A DNA stretch of 64,000 bases from a bacterium. GTDB taxonomy: Bacteria; Orphanbacterota; Orphanbacteria; Orphanbacterales; Orphanbacteraceae. Within the stretch, counting starts at the first letter, position 1. The number at the start of each line of letters is the position of its first letter. The translations under genes and the position numbers were made by a program. The DNA is taken from positions 62,001 to 126,000 of the forward strand of contig JALGYY010000017.1 in the NCBI GenBank assembly GCA_025782575.1. Direction: 5' to 3'. The notes under the pieces are model-generated. The model made no database searches, was not told where the DNA came from, and saw nothing but the letters and a program-made list of their open reading frames with translations. This document shows positions 8,673-17,794 of this stretch, piece after piece.

Positions 8673-9701
8673 CTATGCGTTGATTGACTTCTTTTCGAAC
8701 GGCAGGGGGAGATCGGCGAAAGCCCCCTGGTTCCGGGGCGCGAACCGGGCAGCGGCGAAGGCGCTCTCCCCCGCAGCGGCAACCATGGCGGCATTGTCGG
8801 TGCAGAGGACGGGAGGGGGGACGAGGAGAGGCACCCCTTCGCCGGCGGCCATCTCTTCAAAGGAGGCGCGGAGACGAGTGTTGGCCGCTACACCCCCGCA
8901 AAGAGCGAGTTGTCCCGTATCGCTTCTCCGAAACGCCCGACGAGCATTTTCCGTGAGAACGCCTACGACCGAGTTCTGGAACGACGCCAGCAGATGGGGC
9001 TTGTTCTCATCAGACAGTAGACCGGGGTCATCCCGGATCGCGTAGCGGACCGCCGTCTTGATGCCACTGAAGCTGAAATCGAGGGAGTCCTTTTCCAGCC
9101 GGGCTCTCGTGAACGGATACCGGGACGGGTCTCCTTTTGCCGCGAGCTTGTCTACGGCAGGTCCTCCGGGATAGGGAAGTCCCGCCATCTTGGCCACTTT
9201 GTCAAATGCCTCTCCGGCCGCGTCGTCTCTCGTCTCCCCGAGGAGCCTGTACCTCCCCTCCCCCCGCACCTCCACCAGTTCCGTATGTCCTCCGGAAACG
9301 ATCAGGGCGACAAATCGAAAGGGCTTATCCGGGCAGGCAAGCTTGACAGCATAAAGGTGCGCCTCCAGATGATGGATAGGAAGGAAGGGGATTCCGAGCG
9401 CCCAGGCGTAGGACCGGGCCGTGGAGAGGCCGACCACGAGAGAGCCGATGAGTCCCGGCCCCACGGTAGCCGCCACTCCATCCAGATCCTGTTTGGAGAT
9501 ACCCGCTTCATCCATCGCCTGTCTGACTACCGGCACGATGGTCCGGATATGCTCGCGCGAAGCGAGTTCCGGGACAACACCTCCATATACTCTATGGATA
9601 TCCTGAGACAGGATGATGTGGGACAGGATTTCTTTTCCGTCGCGAACGACTGCCGCGGACGATTCGTCGCACGAGGTTTCCACACCGAGAATGAGGGACA
9701 C
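8673..9701 (-). CDS. tsaD: tRNA threonylcarbamoyladenosine synthase TsaD
   Basis: Transfers the threonylcarbamoyl group to A37 of ANN-decoding tRNAs together with TsaB and TsaE. The 342-residue product has the ASKHA fold with GVETSCDESSAAVV at the start, the metal-binding IHHLEAH (His111 and His115), IVSGGHTEL and LCGGVAANTRLR. The length is normal. The start is GTG, with GGGGAG about ten bases upstream, two bases after the YbbR stop codon. It is the last gene of the holA-holB-ybbR-tsaD operon. Confidence 0.96.
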   Translation of the reverse strand: MSLILGVETSCDESSAAVVRDGKEILSHIILSQDIHRVYGGVVPELASREHIRTIVPVVRQAMDEAGISKQDLDGVAATVGPGLIGSLVVGLSTARSYAWALGIPFLPIHHLEAHLYAVKLACPDKPFRFVALIVSGGHTELVEVRGEGRYRLLGETRDDAAGEAFDKVAKMAGLPYPGGPAVDKLAAKGDPSRYPFTRARLEKDSLDFSFSGIKTAVRYAIRDDPGLLSDENKPHLLASFQNSVVGVLTENARRAFRRSDTGQLALCGGVAANTRLRASFEEMAAGEGVPLLVPPPVLCTDNAAMVAAAGESAFAAARFAPRNQGAFADLPLPFEKKSINA

Positions 9702-9703
9702 GG

Positions 9704-10708
9704 TCAGGGCGCTCCCCGGACAATATGGAAGATCTTGGGGCTGAAATCGATGAGCACGACCTGGTCAGGAAGATTCTGTATCGACCCTTCCAGAACAGGT
9801 AGAACTGGCTCTCCCTCCTCTCCGTCATTCGGGGGACGGGGGGTATAGCGCACACGATTCCCCTCGTCCACTTCCGCAAGATAGATGTGATCGCCGCTCT
9901 GGAGCGAGGAGACGTTCAGGCTGAGACGGACCCTCGACTCGGGGATCTCCGAGAGCATGGCGGCCGGCCCGCGTACCACGAGATCGAGGGAGTCGGGCTG
10001 CACGGCACTTCCATAGCGGGGAGATGTGCGGATCGGCCTCAGTTTCAAAATGCGATCTTCGATCTTCTCAATGTTGAAGAAAACTTCCACACGGGCGGGC
10101 TCAATCACAATTCCTTCGAGCTGGGTTTGATCGATCGTGATCGTACTCGTCAAATCGTCCGTAAGCCCTGCTAGCGACACCTGTTCCGTATAGACAGCAT
10201 CGATCTCCGAAAGAAATGACTCGGCGCCGATCAAATCCACCCACTCCGGCTCCACCCGGGGATTACCGAACAGGACGAACTGCTCCGCAGGGACCCCGTC
10301 GTCCATCGGAAAAACCTTGACCCGTTTCCGGATTTTCTTTTCGAATCTTATGGGGATTCTTCTCGGCTCCACAACTTCAACGACACGGGCCTTACGATCA
10401 TGGGGAATCGACACATCCTGGGGGGTGAGAGCGAAAGCGTGGATCCCTTCCACCGCATCGCCGAGATCAATCGTGGCAATCAGATTTCCCGGCGCCACCT
10501 GCCAGAACTTCCGGTTGAATATGACTCGAACCTGGGCTTCAACCGGTGCTCCATCCATGCGCACGAGGGAGTCGGGCAGATTGACATAGGTCACAGGGAG
10601 CGTGCAGGCCACCTCGACCATTCGATCGGTTTCGGCGTTCAGGCAGAGGAAGAACGTGATTACGAACGCCACACCTTTGATCCCCAGATTTTTGCCCCAA
10701 CCTCTCAC
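9704..10708 (-). CDS. YbbR-domain membrane-anchored protein
   Basis: The 334-residue protein has one N-terminal membrane segment (about residues 10-26, IKGVAFVITFFLCL) followed by extracytoplasmic YbbR-like repeats: LPVTYVNLPDSLVRM, then IPIRFEKKIRKRVKVFP and LKLRPIRTSPRYG. In many bacteria YbbR proteins (CdaR) regulate the diadenylate cyclase CdaA, but no cyclase gene lies beside it here, so its partner is unknown. It begins with GTG and overlaps the holB stop by 4 bp (GTGA), so it is coupled to holB translation. Confidence 0.8.
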   Translation of the reverse strand: MRGWGKNLGIKGVAFVITFFLCLNAETDRMVEVACTLPVTYVNLPDSLVRMDGAPVEAQVRVIFNRKFWQVAPGNLIATIDLGDAVEGIHAFALTPQDVSIPHDRKARVVEVVEPRRIPIRFEKKIRKRVKVFPMDDGVPAEQFVLFGNPRVEPEWVDLIGAESFLSEIDAVYTEQVSLAGLTDDLTSTITIDQTQLEGIVIEPARVEVFFNIEKIEDRILKLRPIRTSPRYGSAVQPDSLDLVVRGPAAMLSEIPESRVRLSLNVSSLQSGDHIYLAEVDEGNRVRYTPRPPNDGEEGEPVLPVLEGSIQNLPDQVVLIDFSPKIFHIVRGAP

Positions 10709-11973
10709 GCCGGTGTCCCTTCCCTGGCGAATGCGTCCCAGATCCGCCTCCCGAATTCTTCCAGGTAGAGCCTGAGGTTCGCTCCCGGGCGCAGTGATAC
10801 GGCAGCCCTATGTGTCGACCGGAAGAGCCGCTCCATCGAATCGAAGTCCGCCTGATTCTGTTCGACAGCGCGATCCCGAGACCAGCTGAGCACGGCGGTC
10901 AGTCGTCTCCGCGCCACAGCCACGGAATCTTCGTTCGCACTCTCAATCCCTTCGATCCAGGCTTCGAGCGTGGTAAAGAACCGATCGAACGAACGCGACC
11001 TCGCCCACCCGATCAACTCCTCCACTTCGCCGCGCTCCCGGCGATGGCGATCGAGATCGACAAGCGCTGCCCGGCCGGGAACCCCTTCTCCCAGCTGCAT
11101 GAGCTCCCGTGCATCATCATCGGCCAGGGAATCGAAGTAGGTTCCGAGAGCATCCCGCATGTCCGTTTCCCCGAGCGGGGAGAGCCTCACATCCTCACAA
11201 CGGGAACGGATCGTCTCGAGCAGCCCTTCTCGACGGGCGGTTGTCAGAACGAGAACCGAATCGGCGGGGGGCTCCTCGAGCGTCTTCAGCAGAGAGTTCT
11301 GCGCCTCCTCGGTCATCCGATCGGCGTCCTCCAGAATGACGACTTTCCGCCGCCTTCCTGATGGCTTTCTGGAGATCCACTTCAGGATCGCAGTGTCGGC
11401 GCCTACAACCGAGTCACCGCTGATGTGGCCGATCCCGATAGTCGAGCTGTAGCGGGCGAGTGAGAGCGGGGTAACCAGGCCGAGCAGGAAGCGCTCCTCC
11501 GAAGGCTCGAACTTCCCATTCTCAACACGGCGATTCCATTGGGCGCGATCGTAGCGGATCCGCCCTCCCACTCTACGAAACAGATGGGTAGAGGCGAGAG
11601 TCAGTGGAATTCGGGTCCGCCCGGCGATTTCCGGAACGGACGGTGCCAGGAAGCCATCATCCAAAAATCTTTTCAGAGAGGCGCCCGGATCGGACAACCC
11701 GGCGAGCTCTTCCGGGCTCACCCAACAGGGTTTCTCGACAGGACGAAGCAGACGGAAGTCGAGGTCTCCGTACTCACCGAAACTGGTGCATGCATCACAT
11801 TCCCCGCAAGGGCGATCAGTCTCCGACTCACAAACGAACAATGCTGCCAGATGGAGCGCTTCTTCGGTCTTGCCGATTCCGGTCGGACCATGAATCAGGA
11901 AGGCGTGCGGGAGAGACCCCTCTTCTCTTCGTCGCACGATGCTCTCCCGCCAGACGGGCAGCAGTCGATTCAT
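10705..11973 (-). CDS. holB: DNA polymerase III delta' subunit with an insertion
   Basis: Clamp-loader subunit that works with HolA and DnaX. The 422-residue product has the P-loop GPTGIGKT (residues 29-36), four zinc cysteines (48, 56, 59, 62), a Walker-B region VVILEDADRM (211-220), the NSLLKTLEEPP signature and an SRC motif (ETIRSRCEDV). About 150 residues separate the zinc site from Walker B, against roughly 60 in E. coli, so there is an extra segment of 80-90 residues (about 80-170). The start is an ATG overlapping the holA stop (ATGA); an upstream ATG would only read into holA out of frame. Confidence 0.88.
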   Translation of the reverse strand: MNRLLPVWRESIVRRREEGSLPHAFLIHGPTGIGKTEEALHLAALFVCESETDRPCGECDACTSFGEYGDLDFRLLRPVEKPCWVSPEELAGLSDPGASLKRFLDDGFLAPSVPEIAGRTRIPLTLASTHLFRRVGGRIRYDRAQWNRRVENGKFEPSEERFLLGLVTPLSLARYSSTIGIGHISGDSVVGADTAILKWISRKPSGRRRKVVILEDADRMTEEAQNSLLKTLEEPPADSVLVLTTARREGLLETIRSRCEDVRLSPLGETDMRDALGTYFDSLADDDARELMQLGEGVPGRAALVDLDRHRRERGEVEELIGWARSRSFDRFFTTLEAWIEGIESANEDSVAVARRRLTAVLSWSRDRAVEQNQADFDSMERLFRSTHRAAVSLRPGANLRLYLEEFGRRIWDAFAREGTPA

Positions 11974-13040
11974 GTCCGGACTCCTGTAGCGGCGGCGACC
12001 GCAGACAGAAGGACCGACCCGGCGGAACCTGCCCCCGTCTTGATCGACCGATCCGCCCTCGCGAGCGAGACCAGAATCCGGAACAGTTCTTCCGTTTTGA
12101 ATCGGAGCGCCCTTCCCAGGCGCAGCCAGGCGGCATACGGATGCATCCGGAGGAAGTTGGCCTTCCCGGAACCGAAAATAGTCCTCCACTCTTCCGGTAA
12201 ATCATTTTTCAGATAAGCCTGAAAACCGGGGTAACTGCGAACCAGCCCCCTGACTTCCGGGTGGGCACGCAGAAATATGCGGGCCTGGAGCAGGAACCGA
12301 ATCTCCCTCGCCAGAAGAGAGAGAATGGCGATCCCGCTCTCCCCCTGAGCCAGCAGATCGCGGAGATCCGCGATCGCCCTCGACCGATTCCGTCCGCTGA
12401 TCCCCTCGGTGATTTCCCACAGAATCGTATCACGCGATCGCCCGACAACCGCTTCCACGTCACTGATTTCGATTGTAGTTCGGGGGTGGACGTAAAGAGT
12501 GAGTTTCTCGATCTCGTTCCGCGCCGTCAGGAGATCTGTTCCCACCCGGCTGGCGAGTGATTGAGCGACCTCGATTCCGATCGTCGCTCCCTGGAGTTTT
12601 GCCTGCGTCCGAATTCTGTCGGGCATATCCTTTTCCCGAATCATGTCGAAGTGAAAAGCGACCCCTCTTCTTGAGACGGCTTTGAACCACCGCACTCTTC
12701 GATCGACGTTGTCAGCGGCACGAATCAGCAGAAAAAGATCAGGATCGGAGAGAACGTGGTCGATTACAGCCGAGAGCGCATCGGCACGAGTCGGGAGGCC
12801 GCTCATGGCGACGACACGCCGCTCAGAAAAAAGGGAGACCTGGGAAAGCTCTTCCAGCAGTGCATCCTTGTTCATCTGCCTCCCCTCAACGGAGAGGACA
12901 TTCACACCGGCGCTTTCGAGAGCCCGCAAAATGGCGGTGTAAGTTTCCTCGACACCGAGCGCTTCCCCGCCGTAAGCAAGGACTACTGATTTTGACCATT
13001 CGCCACTGCTGATCTCTTTTAGAAAGCGATTTAGGTCCAT
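11970..13040 (-). CDS. holA: DNA polymerase III delta subunit
   Basis: Clamp-loader wrench that opens the sliding clamp. The 356-residue protein shows the HolA pattern: AYGGEALGVEETYTAIL near the start, the clamp-binding region VSLFSERRVVAMSG, IAQSLASRVGTDLLTARNEI-like helices in domain II (here VAQSLASRVGTDLL) and the C-terminal collar domain. It begins the operon holA-holB-ybbR-tsaD and its stop overlaps the holB start by 4 bp. The amidase gene upstream ends 17 bp before the start and may belong to the same transcript. Confidence 0.9.
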   Translation of the reverse strand: MDLNRFLKEISSGEWSKSVVLAYGGEALGVEETYTAILRALESAGVNVLSVEGRQMNKDALLEELSQVSLFSERRVVAMSGLPTRADALSAVIDHVLSDPDLFLLIRAADNVDRRVRWFKAVSRRGVAFHFDMIREKDMPDRIRTQAKLQGATIGIEVAQSLASRVGTDLLTARNEIEKLTLYVHPRTTIEISDVEAVVGRSRDTILWEITEGISGRNRSRAIADLRDLLAQGESGIAILSLLAREIRFLLQARIFLRAHPEVRGLVRSYPGFQAYLKNDLPEEWRTIFGSGKANFLRMHPYAAWLRLGRALRFKTEELFRILVSLARADRSIKTGAGSAGSVLLSAVAAATGVRT

Positions 13041-13057
13041 AATGTATCAGTCTCCTG

Positions 13058-14320
13058 TCAGCGAACCCGAATCTTCTGTCCTACCTGCAGCGCGGCATCC
13101 CCACCCAGATTATTCGTCTTCATCAGATCATTCACAGTGAGATCATAGCGGGAAGCGATACTCCACGCCGTCTCCCCCTTCTGTACCACATGATACTTGA
13201 CTCCGTTGCTTCCCGCTCTTTCGAAATACTCCTCGATCCCTTCGGCGAGATAACCGGCGAGTTTCTCGCGATACCCTTCCTCGCGGAGGCGGGAGGCATC
13301 CCCTTTATTGGTCAGGAAGCCGACCTCCACAAGCACGGCAGGGATTTCAATCGACTTCAGGACGGCAAACCCGGCCTGTTTGACGTTTCGCGTCTTTACC
13401 TCGCTCGATCGCTGAAATCGTTTGTAGATGGTCTCCGCCAGAGCCTGGCTCCGGACCATTCCCTCATCCGAAAGGTAATCAAACAGAATGGAAAGGACTT
13501 CATCCTCGGTGGCGGGACCGGTCCCACCGATGAGATCGGCGGCATTCTCTTTGTGCGCCAGTTCACTCGCCATTTTGTCCGTCGCGCCTCGGAGGGACAG
13601 GAAAAAGATCTCGAATCCCCGTGCGCTTGATGATCGGGCGGAATTGGCATGGATGCTGATGAACACATCCCCCCCACTTTCTCTGGCGAAGTCGGACCGG
13701 CTTCGCAAAGGCATGAAGTAGTCTCCCTTTCGGGTGGAAACAGCTTTCAACCCCGGCATGGAGTCGATTTTGCGGGCGAGTCTTTTGGCGATATCCAGAG
13801 TCAGGTTCTTTTCCCTGATCCCGTAAAGTCCGGTGGCGCCCGGATCATCACCGCCATGGCCCGCATCAATAATGACCAGGCGCAGACTGTCATCTCGCGG
13901 AGGGCGGGTGGTTCCTGAGACCTTGCTCCGATAGACGTCGATCACGATGCGATCCGGTTTGTCCGCTACCGGGTCGAGCAGGAAGATCCGATAGCGTGCA
14001 CGGGCCTCGAGATCGAGAACCACCTGAGCCTTTCCGCTCCGCAACTGATTCATACGGATGGAGCGGATCAAGCCGTCGTTAACCGCGATCTTGCGCGTCC
14101 CCCCCTGGAAGCTCGCATCATGCACATCAATGGCGATTCGGTCCGGGTTTCCGAGGACGCGGTGAGCATATGTCGGCGGTGCCGATACATCGATTACGAT
14201 GCGGGTATGGTCGGGGGCCGTCCAGTATCGAAAGTTGGTGAGTTTCCGATCAGCCCGGGCAAGGCCGGGAAGACAGAGAATCGTGATGAGAATCGCCGCG
14301 GCGAGCTTCCTCCGCACCAT
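13058..14320 (-). CDS. amiC: N-acetylmuramoyl-L-alanine amidase (AMIN, Amidase_3, LysM)
   Basis: Periplasmic zinc amidase that cleaves peptide stems from peptidoglycan, usually at division sites. The ATG at 14320 has GGGAGG upstream and gives a signal peptide (residues 1-22, LITILCLPGLARA). An AMIN targeting domain (about 25-120) is followed by Amidase_3 (about 145-355) with the zinc ligands in VIIDAGHGG, GIREK and ISIHAN and the catalytic Glu in VLVEVGFLTN. A C-terminal LysM domain follows (KYHVVQKGETAWSIA). An upstream in-frame start would add a non-signal extension of about 38 residues. The symbol follows domain type; AmiA, AmiB and AmiC cannot be separated here. Confidence 0.9.
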   Translation of the reverse strand: MVRRKLAAAILITILCLPGLARADRKLTNFRYWTAPDHTRIVIDVSAPPTYAHRVLGNPDRIAIDVHDASFQGGTRKIAVNDGLIRSIRMNQLRSGKAQVVLDLEARARYRIFLLDPVADKPDRIVIDVYRSKVSGTTRPPRDDSLRLVIIDAGHGGDDPGATGLYGIREKNLTLDIAKRLARKIDSMPGLKAVSTRKGDYFMPLRSRSDFARESGGDVFISIHANSARSSSARGFEIFFLSLRGATDKMASELAHKENAADLIGGTGPATEDEVLSILFDYLSDEGMVRSQALAETIYKRFQRSSEVKTRNVKQAGFAVLKSIEIPAVLVEVGFLTNKGDASRLREEGYREKLAGYLAEGIEEYFERAGSNGVKYHVVQKGETAWSIASRYDLTVNDLMKTNNLGGDAALQVGQKIRVR

Positions 14321-14404
14321 GTTCTGAACCGCCTCCCTGGGGATCCTCCCCCTCCACGCTGCAGCCGCACAGCACCCCCTCGCGCCTTTCGCCGACTCAG
14401 ACGT

Positions 14405-14434
14405 AGTTTGCCAAACCCCCTCTCCGCATGTCAA
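14405..14434 (-). promoter_or_regulatory. Possible sigma-70 promoter of the amidase gene
   Basis: The minus strand has a perfect TTGACA (14429-14434), then an 18-bp spacer and a weak CAAACT (14405-14410). It lies about 85 bp upstream of the amidase start. Confidence 0.35.
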
Positions 14435-14486
14435 GGCGAGGACGAAACGTATGGTGATGAATCAGGGGTCGTTCGAGTCGGCGTTC

Positions 14487-15443
14487 TTATAGAAGGATAT
14501 ATTTGAGCGGATTCACGCAGCGGTTATTCACGCGGACTTCGTAGTGGAGATGAGCGGCCGTCGCCCGGCCGGAAGATCCTACCGCCGCGATCACCTGGCC
14601 ACGAACGACTTTCTGGCCACGCTTGACGAAGAGCTTCGTGGCATGACTGTAGCGAGTGACGATTCCACCGCCATGGTCGATTTCCACGGTGTGCCCGTAG
14701 CTCCCCTTGCGCCCCGAAAAACTGACCGTACCGTCTGCTGTTGCTACAATCGGTTCACCCCGCCGGGCGGAGATGTCCAGGCCGTAGTGCATGGAACGGT
14801 TACCGGTGAAGGGATCCGTCCGATAACCGAATCGATCGGTCATCCAGGAATTGACGCTTTCCACCGGCATGATCGACGGTGTGTGCTCCAGTTCCGATTT
14901 CCGCTCACCCAGGCTCTTCAATACTTCATCGAAACTGGCCCGAAGAAGCCGGGATTGCCGGGCGAGAAGTTTGACGTCCCGCTGAGAATCGTCAGCCGGA
15001 TTTCCTGCGAGCTCGTTCCGGAGCCGCCAGTCGATGAGGTCGCGGCGCCCACCGGCGACCGGCCCACCGATACCGACCAGTCGAACATCGTCGTCGATAG
15101 GATCAAGGTCCGCCACCACTCGAATTCGCTCTTCGAACCGAGTCAGCTCCGCCAGCTCTGTCGTTAACCCATCAACCTTCATCTGGATGCTGGATACTTC
15201 AATCTCTAATTGTTGATTATCCGAAGTAAGCCGCGTGACCTCACGACGTTGTCTGGAGAGTTCGGCGGTACGGAGGACAGAATGGCCGGAAGCAAAGACG
15301 CTGAAAAGAAGGAAAAGCAAGAGGCCATACACGATTCCTATCGGAATCCGATAGGAACGGATACCCTGATTTGCTCTCGGAACCACCATCAGGGTGATTC
15401 TGTCCGTGACAAACATTTTGATCCATTTATCCAGCAAAGCCAT
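14487..15443 (-). CDS. M23 (LytM) peptidase, membrane-anchored
   Basis: Peptidoglycan endopeptidase or amidase activator, 318 residues. An N-terminal cytoplasmic stretch leads to one membrane helix (about residues 33-53, IGIVYGLLLFLLFSVFASG). A coiled coil follows (about 60-110), then a linker and a C-terminal LytM domain. The metal and catalytic motifs are present: GYRTDPFTGNRSMHYGLDI, RYSHATKLFV and HLHYEVRVN. The layout is that of MepM-like enzymes. It lies upstream of the AMIN amidase on the same strand, fitting a joint role in cell separation, with a good promoter of its own. Confidence 0.9.
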   Translation of the reverse strand: MALLDKWIKMFVTDRITLMVVPRANQGIRSYRIPIGIVYGLLLFLLFSVFASGHSVLRTAELSRQRREVTRLTSDNQQLEIEVSSIQMKVDGLTTELAELTRFEERIRVVADLDPIDDDVRLVGIGGPVAGGRRDLIDWRLRNELAGNPADDSQRDVKLLARQSRLLRASFDEVLKSLGERKSELEHTPSIMPVESVNSWMTDRFGYRTDPFTGNRSMHYGLDISARRGEPIVATADGTVSFSGRKGSYGHTVEIDHGGGIVTRYSHATKLFVKRGQKVVRGQVIAAVGSSGRATAAHLHYEVRVNNRCVNPLKYILL

Positions 15444-15754
15444 TATTCCTATTGAAGTTGAGGACTATTTTCCAGCCCGGGCCAAAACTATCCGAGCCCC
15501 CCCGTTGTGTCAAGGTTTTTCCATCAACTGATGGACTCAAACTATGAACAATTCAAACCATTGTAATCAAACATGTTAGAAGCCTGTCCCTCTATCCGAT
15601 TCCCCCGTCCGCCCCACCACATCTGGTGATGTACAAGACAGGAAAGCCCCGCAGGTGGGGGTGGTCGGGAATCAACCGGGAGATAAAACGGCCAAAGTTC
15701 AGCCACCGGCCATTTGGAGCGCCGGCGCCCTTTCCCCGGTATAAAGGTACGAGG
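15444..15754. other. Intergenic region between htrA and the M23 peptidase gene
   Basis: This 311-bp stretch has no plausible coding frame. It carries the M23 promoter at 15485-15513. Near its right end, on the minus strand, there is a short GGCC-N12-GGCC dyad followed by GTTTTA that could be a weak terminator for the HtrA gene. I see nothing else in it. Confidence 0.5.
15485..15513 (-). promoter_or_regulatory. Sigma-70-type promoter of the M23 peptidase gene
   Basis: The minus strand has TTGACA (15508-15513), a 17-bp spacer containing a seven-G run, and TAGTTT (15485-15490). The -35 is perfect and the -10 weak. It lies about 45 bp upstream of the start codon. Confidence 0.55.
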
Positions 15755-17212
15755 TCAGGGTCGTATGGCAAGATACCGTGTGACCCCCTGGCTTCTCACT
15801 AGTAGTAAGATCGGCTTCTGAGGATCAGAAATGAGCTCTCGGATGCGAAAAAAGTCATCCAGACTACGGACCGTCTTTTCATTCATCTCCTGGATGAGGT
15901 TGCCCGGCTCGAGCCCGGCTCTGTCCGCCGAGCTTCCGGCCTCCACAGAAAGGACGAGAATGCCCGTCTCACCGTCCAATTCGAGATTTCGGCTGATTTC
16001 CGGTTCGTCCTCCAGATTGACCGCCCGAATGCCGAGCCAGTTTTCAGGGTCTTTATCGCGCACGGCTTCCGCGGTGAAGATATCGGGTCTCTCGGCGAGA
16101 ACGGCCACAATCAGGAAGGTCTTCCCGTCCCGACGAACATCGAAGCGCGATTGAACGCCCACGGGCGAACGGGCGATGAGCATTCGGAATCGGGCCACAT
16201 CGGAGACCGGCTCCCCGTTGAACCGGGTGATCACATCACCGATCAGAAATCCCGCCCGTTCGGCAGGGGTATCCGAGACGACCTGGCCGACCAGAATGCC
16301 GTCGCGGACATCGAGCCCCTTCCCTTCGATCAGATCCGGGGTGAGCTCCTGCGGCAGAATACCGAGATAGGCACGCACCACTCGCCCGTTACGGATCAGC
16401 TGATCCGCGATCTCCATGGCCAGGTTGATCGGGATGGCAAAGCTGATGCCCTGGCCGCTGGAGTTGATCGCCGTATTCATGCCGATCACTTCGCCCCCCA
16501 CGTTGCAGAGCGGTCCCCCCGAGTTCCCGAAGTTGATCGATGCATCGGTCTGAATGAAATTCTGATAGGCGGGTGAACCTCCCGCTATGTCCAGATCTCT
16601 CCTGCCGAGCGCACTGATCACGCCGACAGTGACACTTCCGCCAAGGTAACCGAAAGGATTACCGATCGCGATCGCCCAGTCGCCTACATGAATTGAATCC
16701 GAGTTCCCGAGGTCGGCACTGTTGAAGAGGCCGTCTCCTATGATGCGAAGCACAGCTACATCCGTGCTCGGATCGACTCCGACCACCTCCGCGCTGTACT
16801 CATCCCCGTTCATGAACTGCAGTTTGATTTCATCGGCGTTATCGACAACATGATTATTGGTCATCACATAGCCGGCGCCATCGAAAACGAATCCGGAAGC
16901 GGAAGAAGGATACTGGAACTCCTCCCCTTCAGAGGAGGGAGGATCCCGAAAAAGTCCTTCGTTCGGGGAACGATTGATCGGTGGATGTTCAAATGTCTTT
17001 CGTGTGTTCACGTTGACAACGACAGGTCGCAGCTTCTTCGCCACCGCAGCAAACGGGGATTCGTACTGATCCAGTGACAGGGGCGTAGCCTGAAGCGCGG
17101 AGGGGGGCAACAGGAGAAATAGCAGCGCCGACACCAGTGGAGCGGTCGCGGCACAGCCCCGTACCAAACTCCTCCGCCATCCGCCGCCCGTTCGCTTACC
17201 AAGTGAACCCAT
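15755..17212 (-). CDS. HtrA/DegP-type periplasmic serine protease with two PDZ domains
   Basis: Envelope quality-control protease of 485 residues. A signal sequence (about residues 1-42) precedes a trypsin-like domain with the full triad: His in MTNNHVVDN, Asp in DPSTDVAVLRI and Ser in FGNSGGPL. Two PDZ domains follow (about 270-370 and 390-480, e.g. DTPAERAGFLIGDVI and SSADRAGLEPGNLI). The ATG overlaps the stop of the small upstream gene by one base (TGATG), so the two are translated together. Whether it is DegP- or DegQ-like cannot be told from sequence alone. Confidence 0.92.
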   Translation of the reverse strand: MGSLGKRTGGGWRRSLVRGCAATAPLVSALLFLLLPPSALQATPLSLDQYESPFAAVAKKLRPVVVNVNTRKTFEHPPINRSPNEGLFRDPPSSEGEEFQYPSSASGFVFDGAGYVMTNNHVVDNADEIKLQFMNGDEYSAEVVGVDPSTDVAVLRIIGDGLFNSADLGNSDSIHVGDWAIAIGNPFGYLGGSVTVGVISALGRRDLDIAGGSPAYQNFIQTDASINFGNSGGPLCNVGGEVIGMNTAINSSGQGISFAIPINLAMEIADQLIRNGRVVRAYLGILPQELTPDLIEGKGLDVRDGILVGQVVSDTPAERAGFLIGDVITRFNGEPVSDVARFRMLIARSPVGVQSRFDVRRDGKTFLIVAVLAERPDIFTAEAVRDKDPENWLGIRAVNLEDEPEISRNLELDGETGILVLSVEAGSSADRAGLEPGNLIQEMNEKTVRSLDDFFRIRELISDPQKPILLLVRSQGVTRYLAIRP

Positions 17213-17718
17213 CAGACCTCCGTCTTCACCGTTTCGGCTTTCTCCCTGCTCTCATGATGGATTTTCTCGATCTCCGCCTCCTGCGCCGTCAATTCCCCCT
17301 CCAGATCTTTGATCCGTCCGATCAGCGCACCGACAGCCAGATCGTCTTCGAGAGCGCCGGCGCTGCCGGCAGCGATCAGGTTATATGTCTTTTCGCCAAG
17401 CTCGTTGAAAGAGCGATCGATCGTACGGTTGATGCTGAGAATCTTCAGTCTCCGTTTTCCGACACGCGCATAGAGATCGGTCTTGTCGGCAGCCACATGG
17501 TAACTGTGGGTGACCCCGTGCCGGAATTTCTCCCAGAAGCCGAATTCCGTCATGTGATCATCCGAGCGCGATTCCCCCTCAACCACAGCATCAACTGTTC
17601 GAATGTTTTCCGGAATCGGATCTTTACTGGTCGACTTCACTTCAGCAGGCTCAGGGCTGTCAGTTCCGGCCTGATCGGCCGGCTCGAAAGTCATTCCTTC
17701 TTTCTTTTCGTCCGTCAT
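17212..17718 (-). CDS. Small acidic protein of unknown function upstream of htrA
   Basis: I do not recognise this 168-residue protein. The first 55 residues are acidic and disordered in composition. A central part (GFWEKFRHGVTHSYHVAADKTDLYARVGKRRLKILSINRTIDRSFNELGEKTYNL) looks helical, and the C-terminus (about 125-168, IGRIKDLEGELTAQEAEIEKIHHE) is a likely coiled coil. It has no signal peptide. It is translationally coupled to the HtrA gene and divergent from lpxH, with a good ribosome site (GGAGAGGAAAG). A structural or adaptor role is plausible, but nothing shows it. Confidence 0.75.
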   Translation of the reverse strand: MTDEKKEGMTFEPADQAGTDSPEPAEVKSTSKDPIPENIRTVDAVVEGESRSDDHMTEFGFWEKFRHGVTHSYHVAADKTDLYARVGKRRLKILSINRTIDRSFNELGEKTYNLIAAGSAGALEDDLAVGALIGRIKDLEGELTAQEAEIEKIHHESREKAETVKTEV

Positions 17719-17738
17719 CTTTCCTCTCCATTTCTATG

Positions 17739-17773
17739 GGAGCAACCGGCAAAAAGGGGTTTCCGTTTGCTCC
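17739..17773. promoter_or_regulatory. Dyad in the divergent htrA/lpxH intergenic region
   Basis: GGAGCAA (17739-17745) and TTGCTCC (17767-17773) form a perfect inverted repeat with a 21-bp centre, between the divergent starts at 17718 and 17795. It could be an operator or, on RNA, a hairpin that hides the GGAG ribosome site. Function is inferred. Confidence 0.3.
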
Positions 17774-17794
17774 AGCCTGTTCCTGAATGCTACC

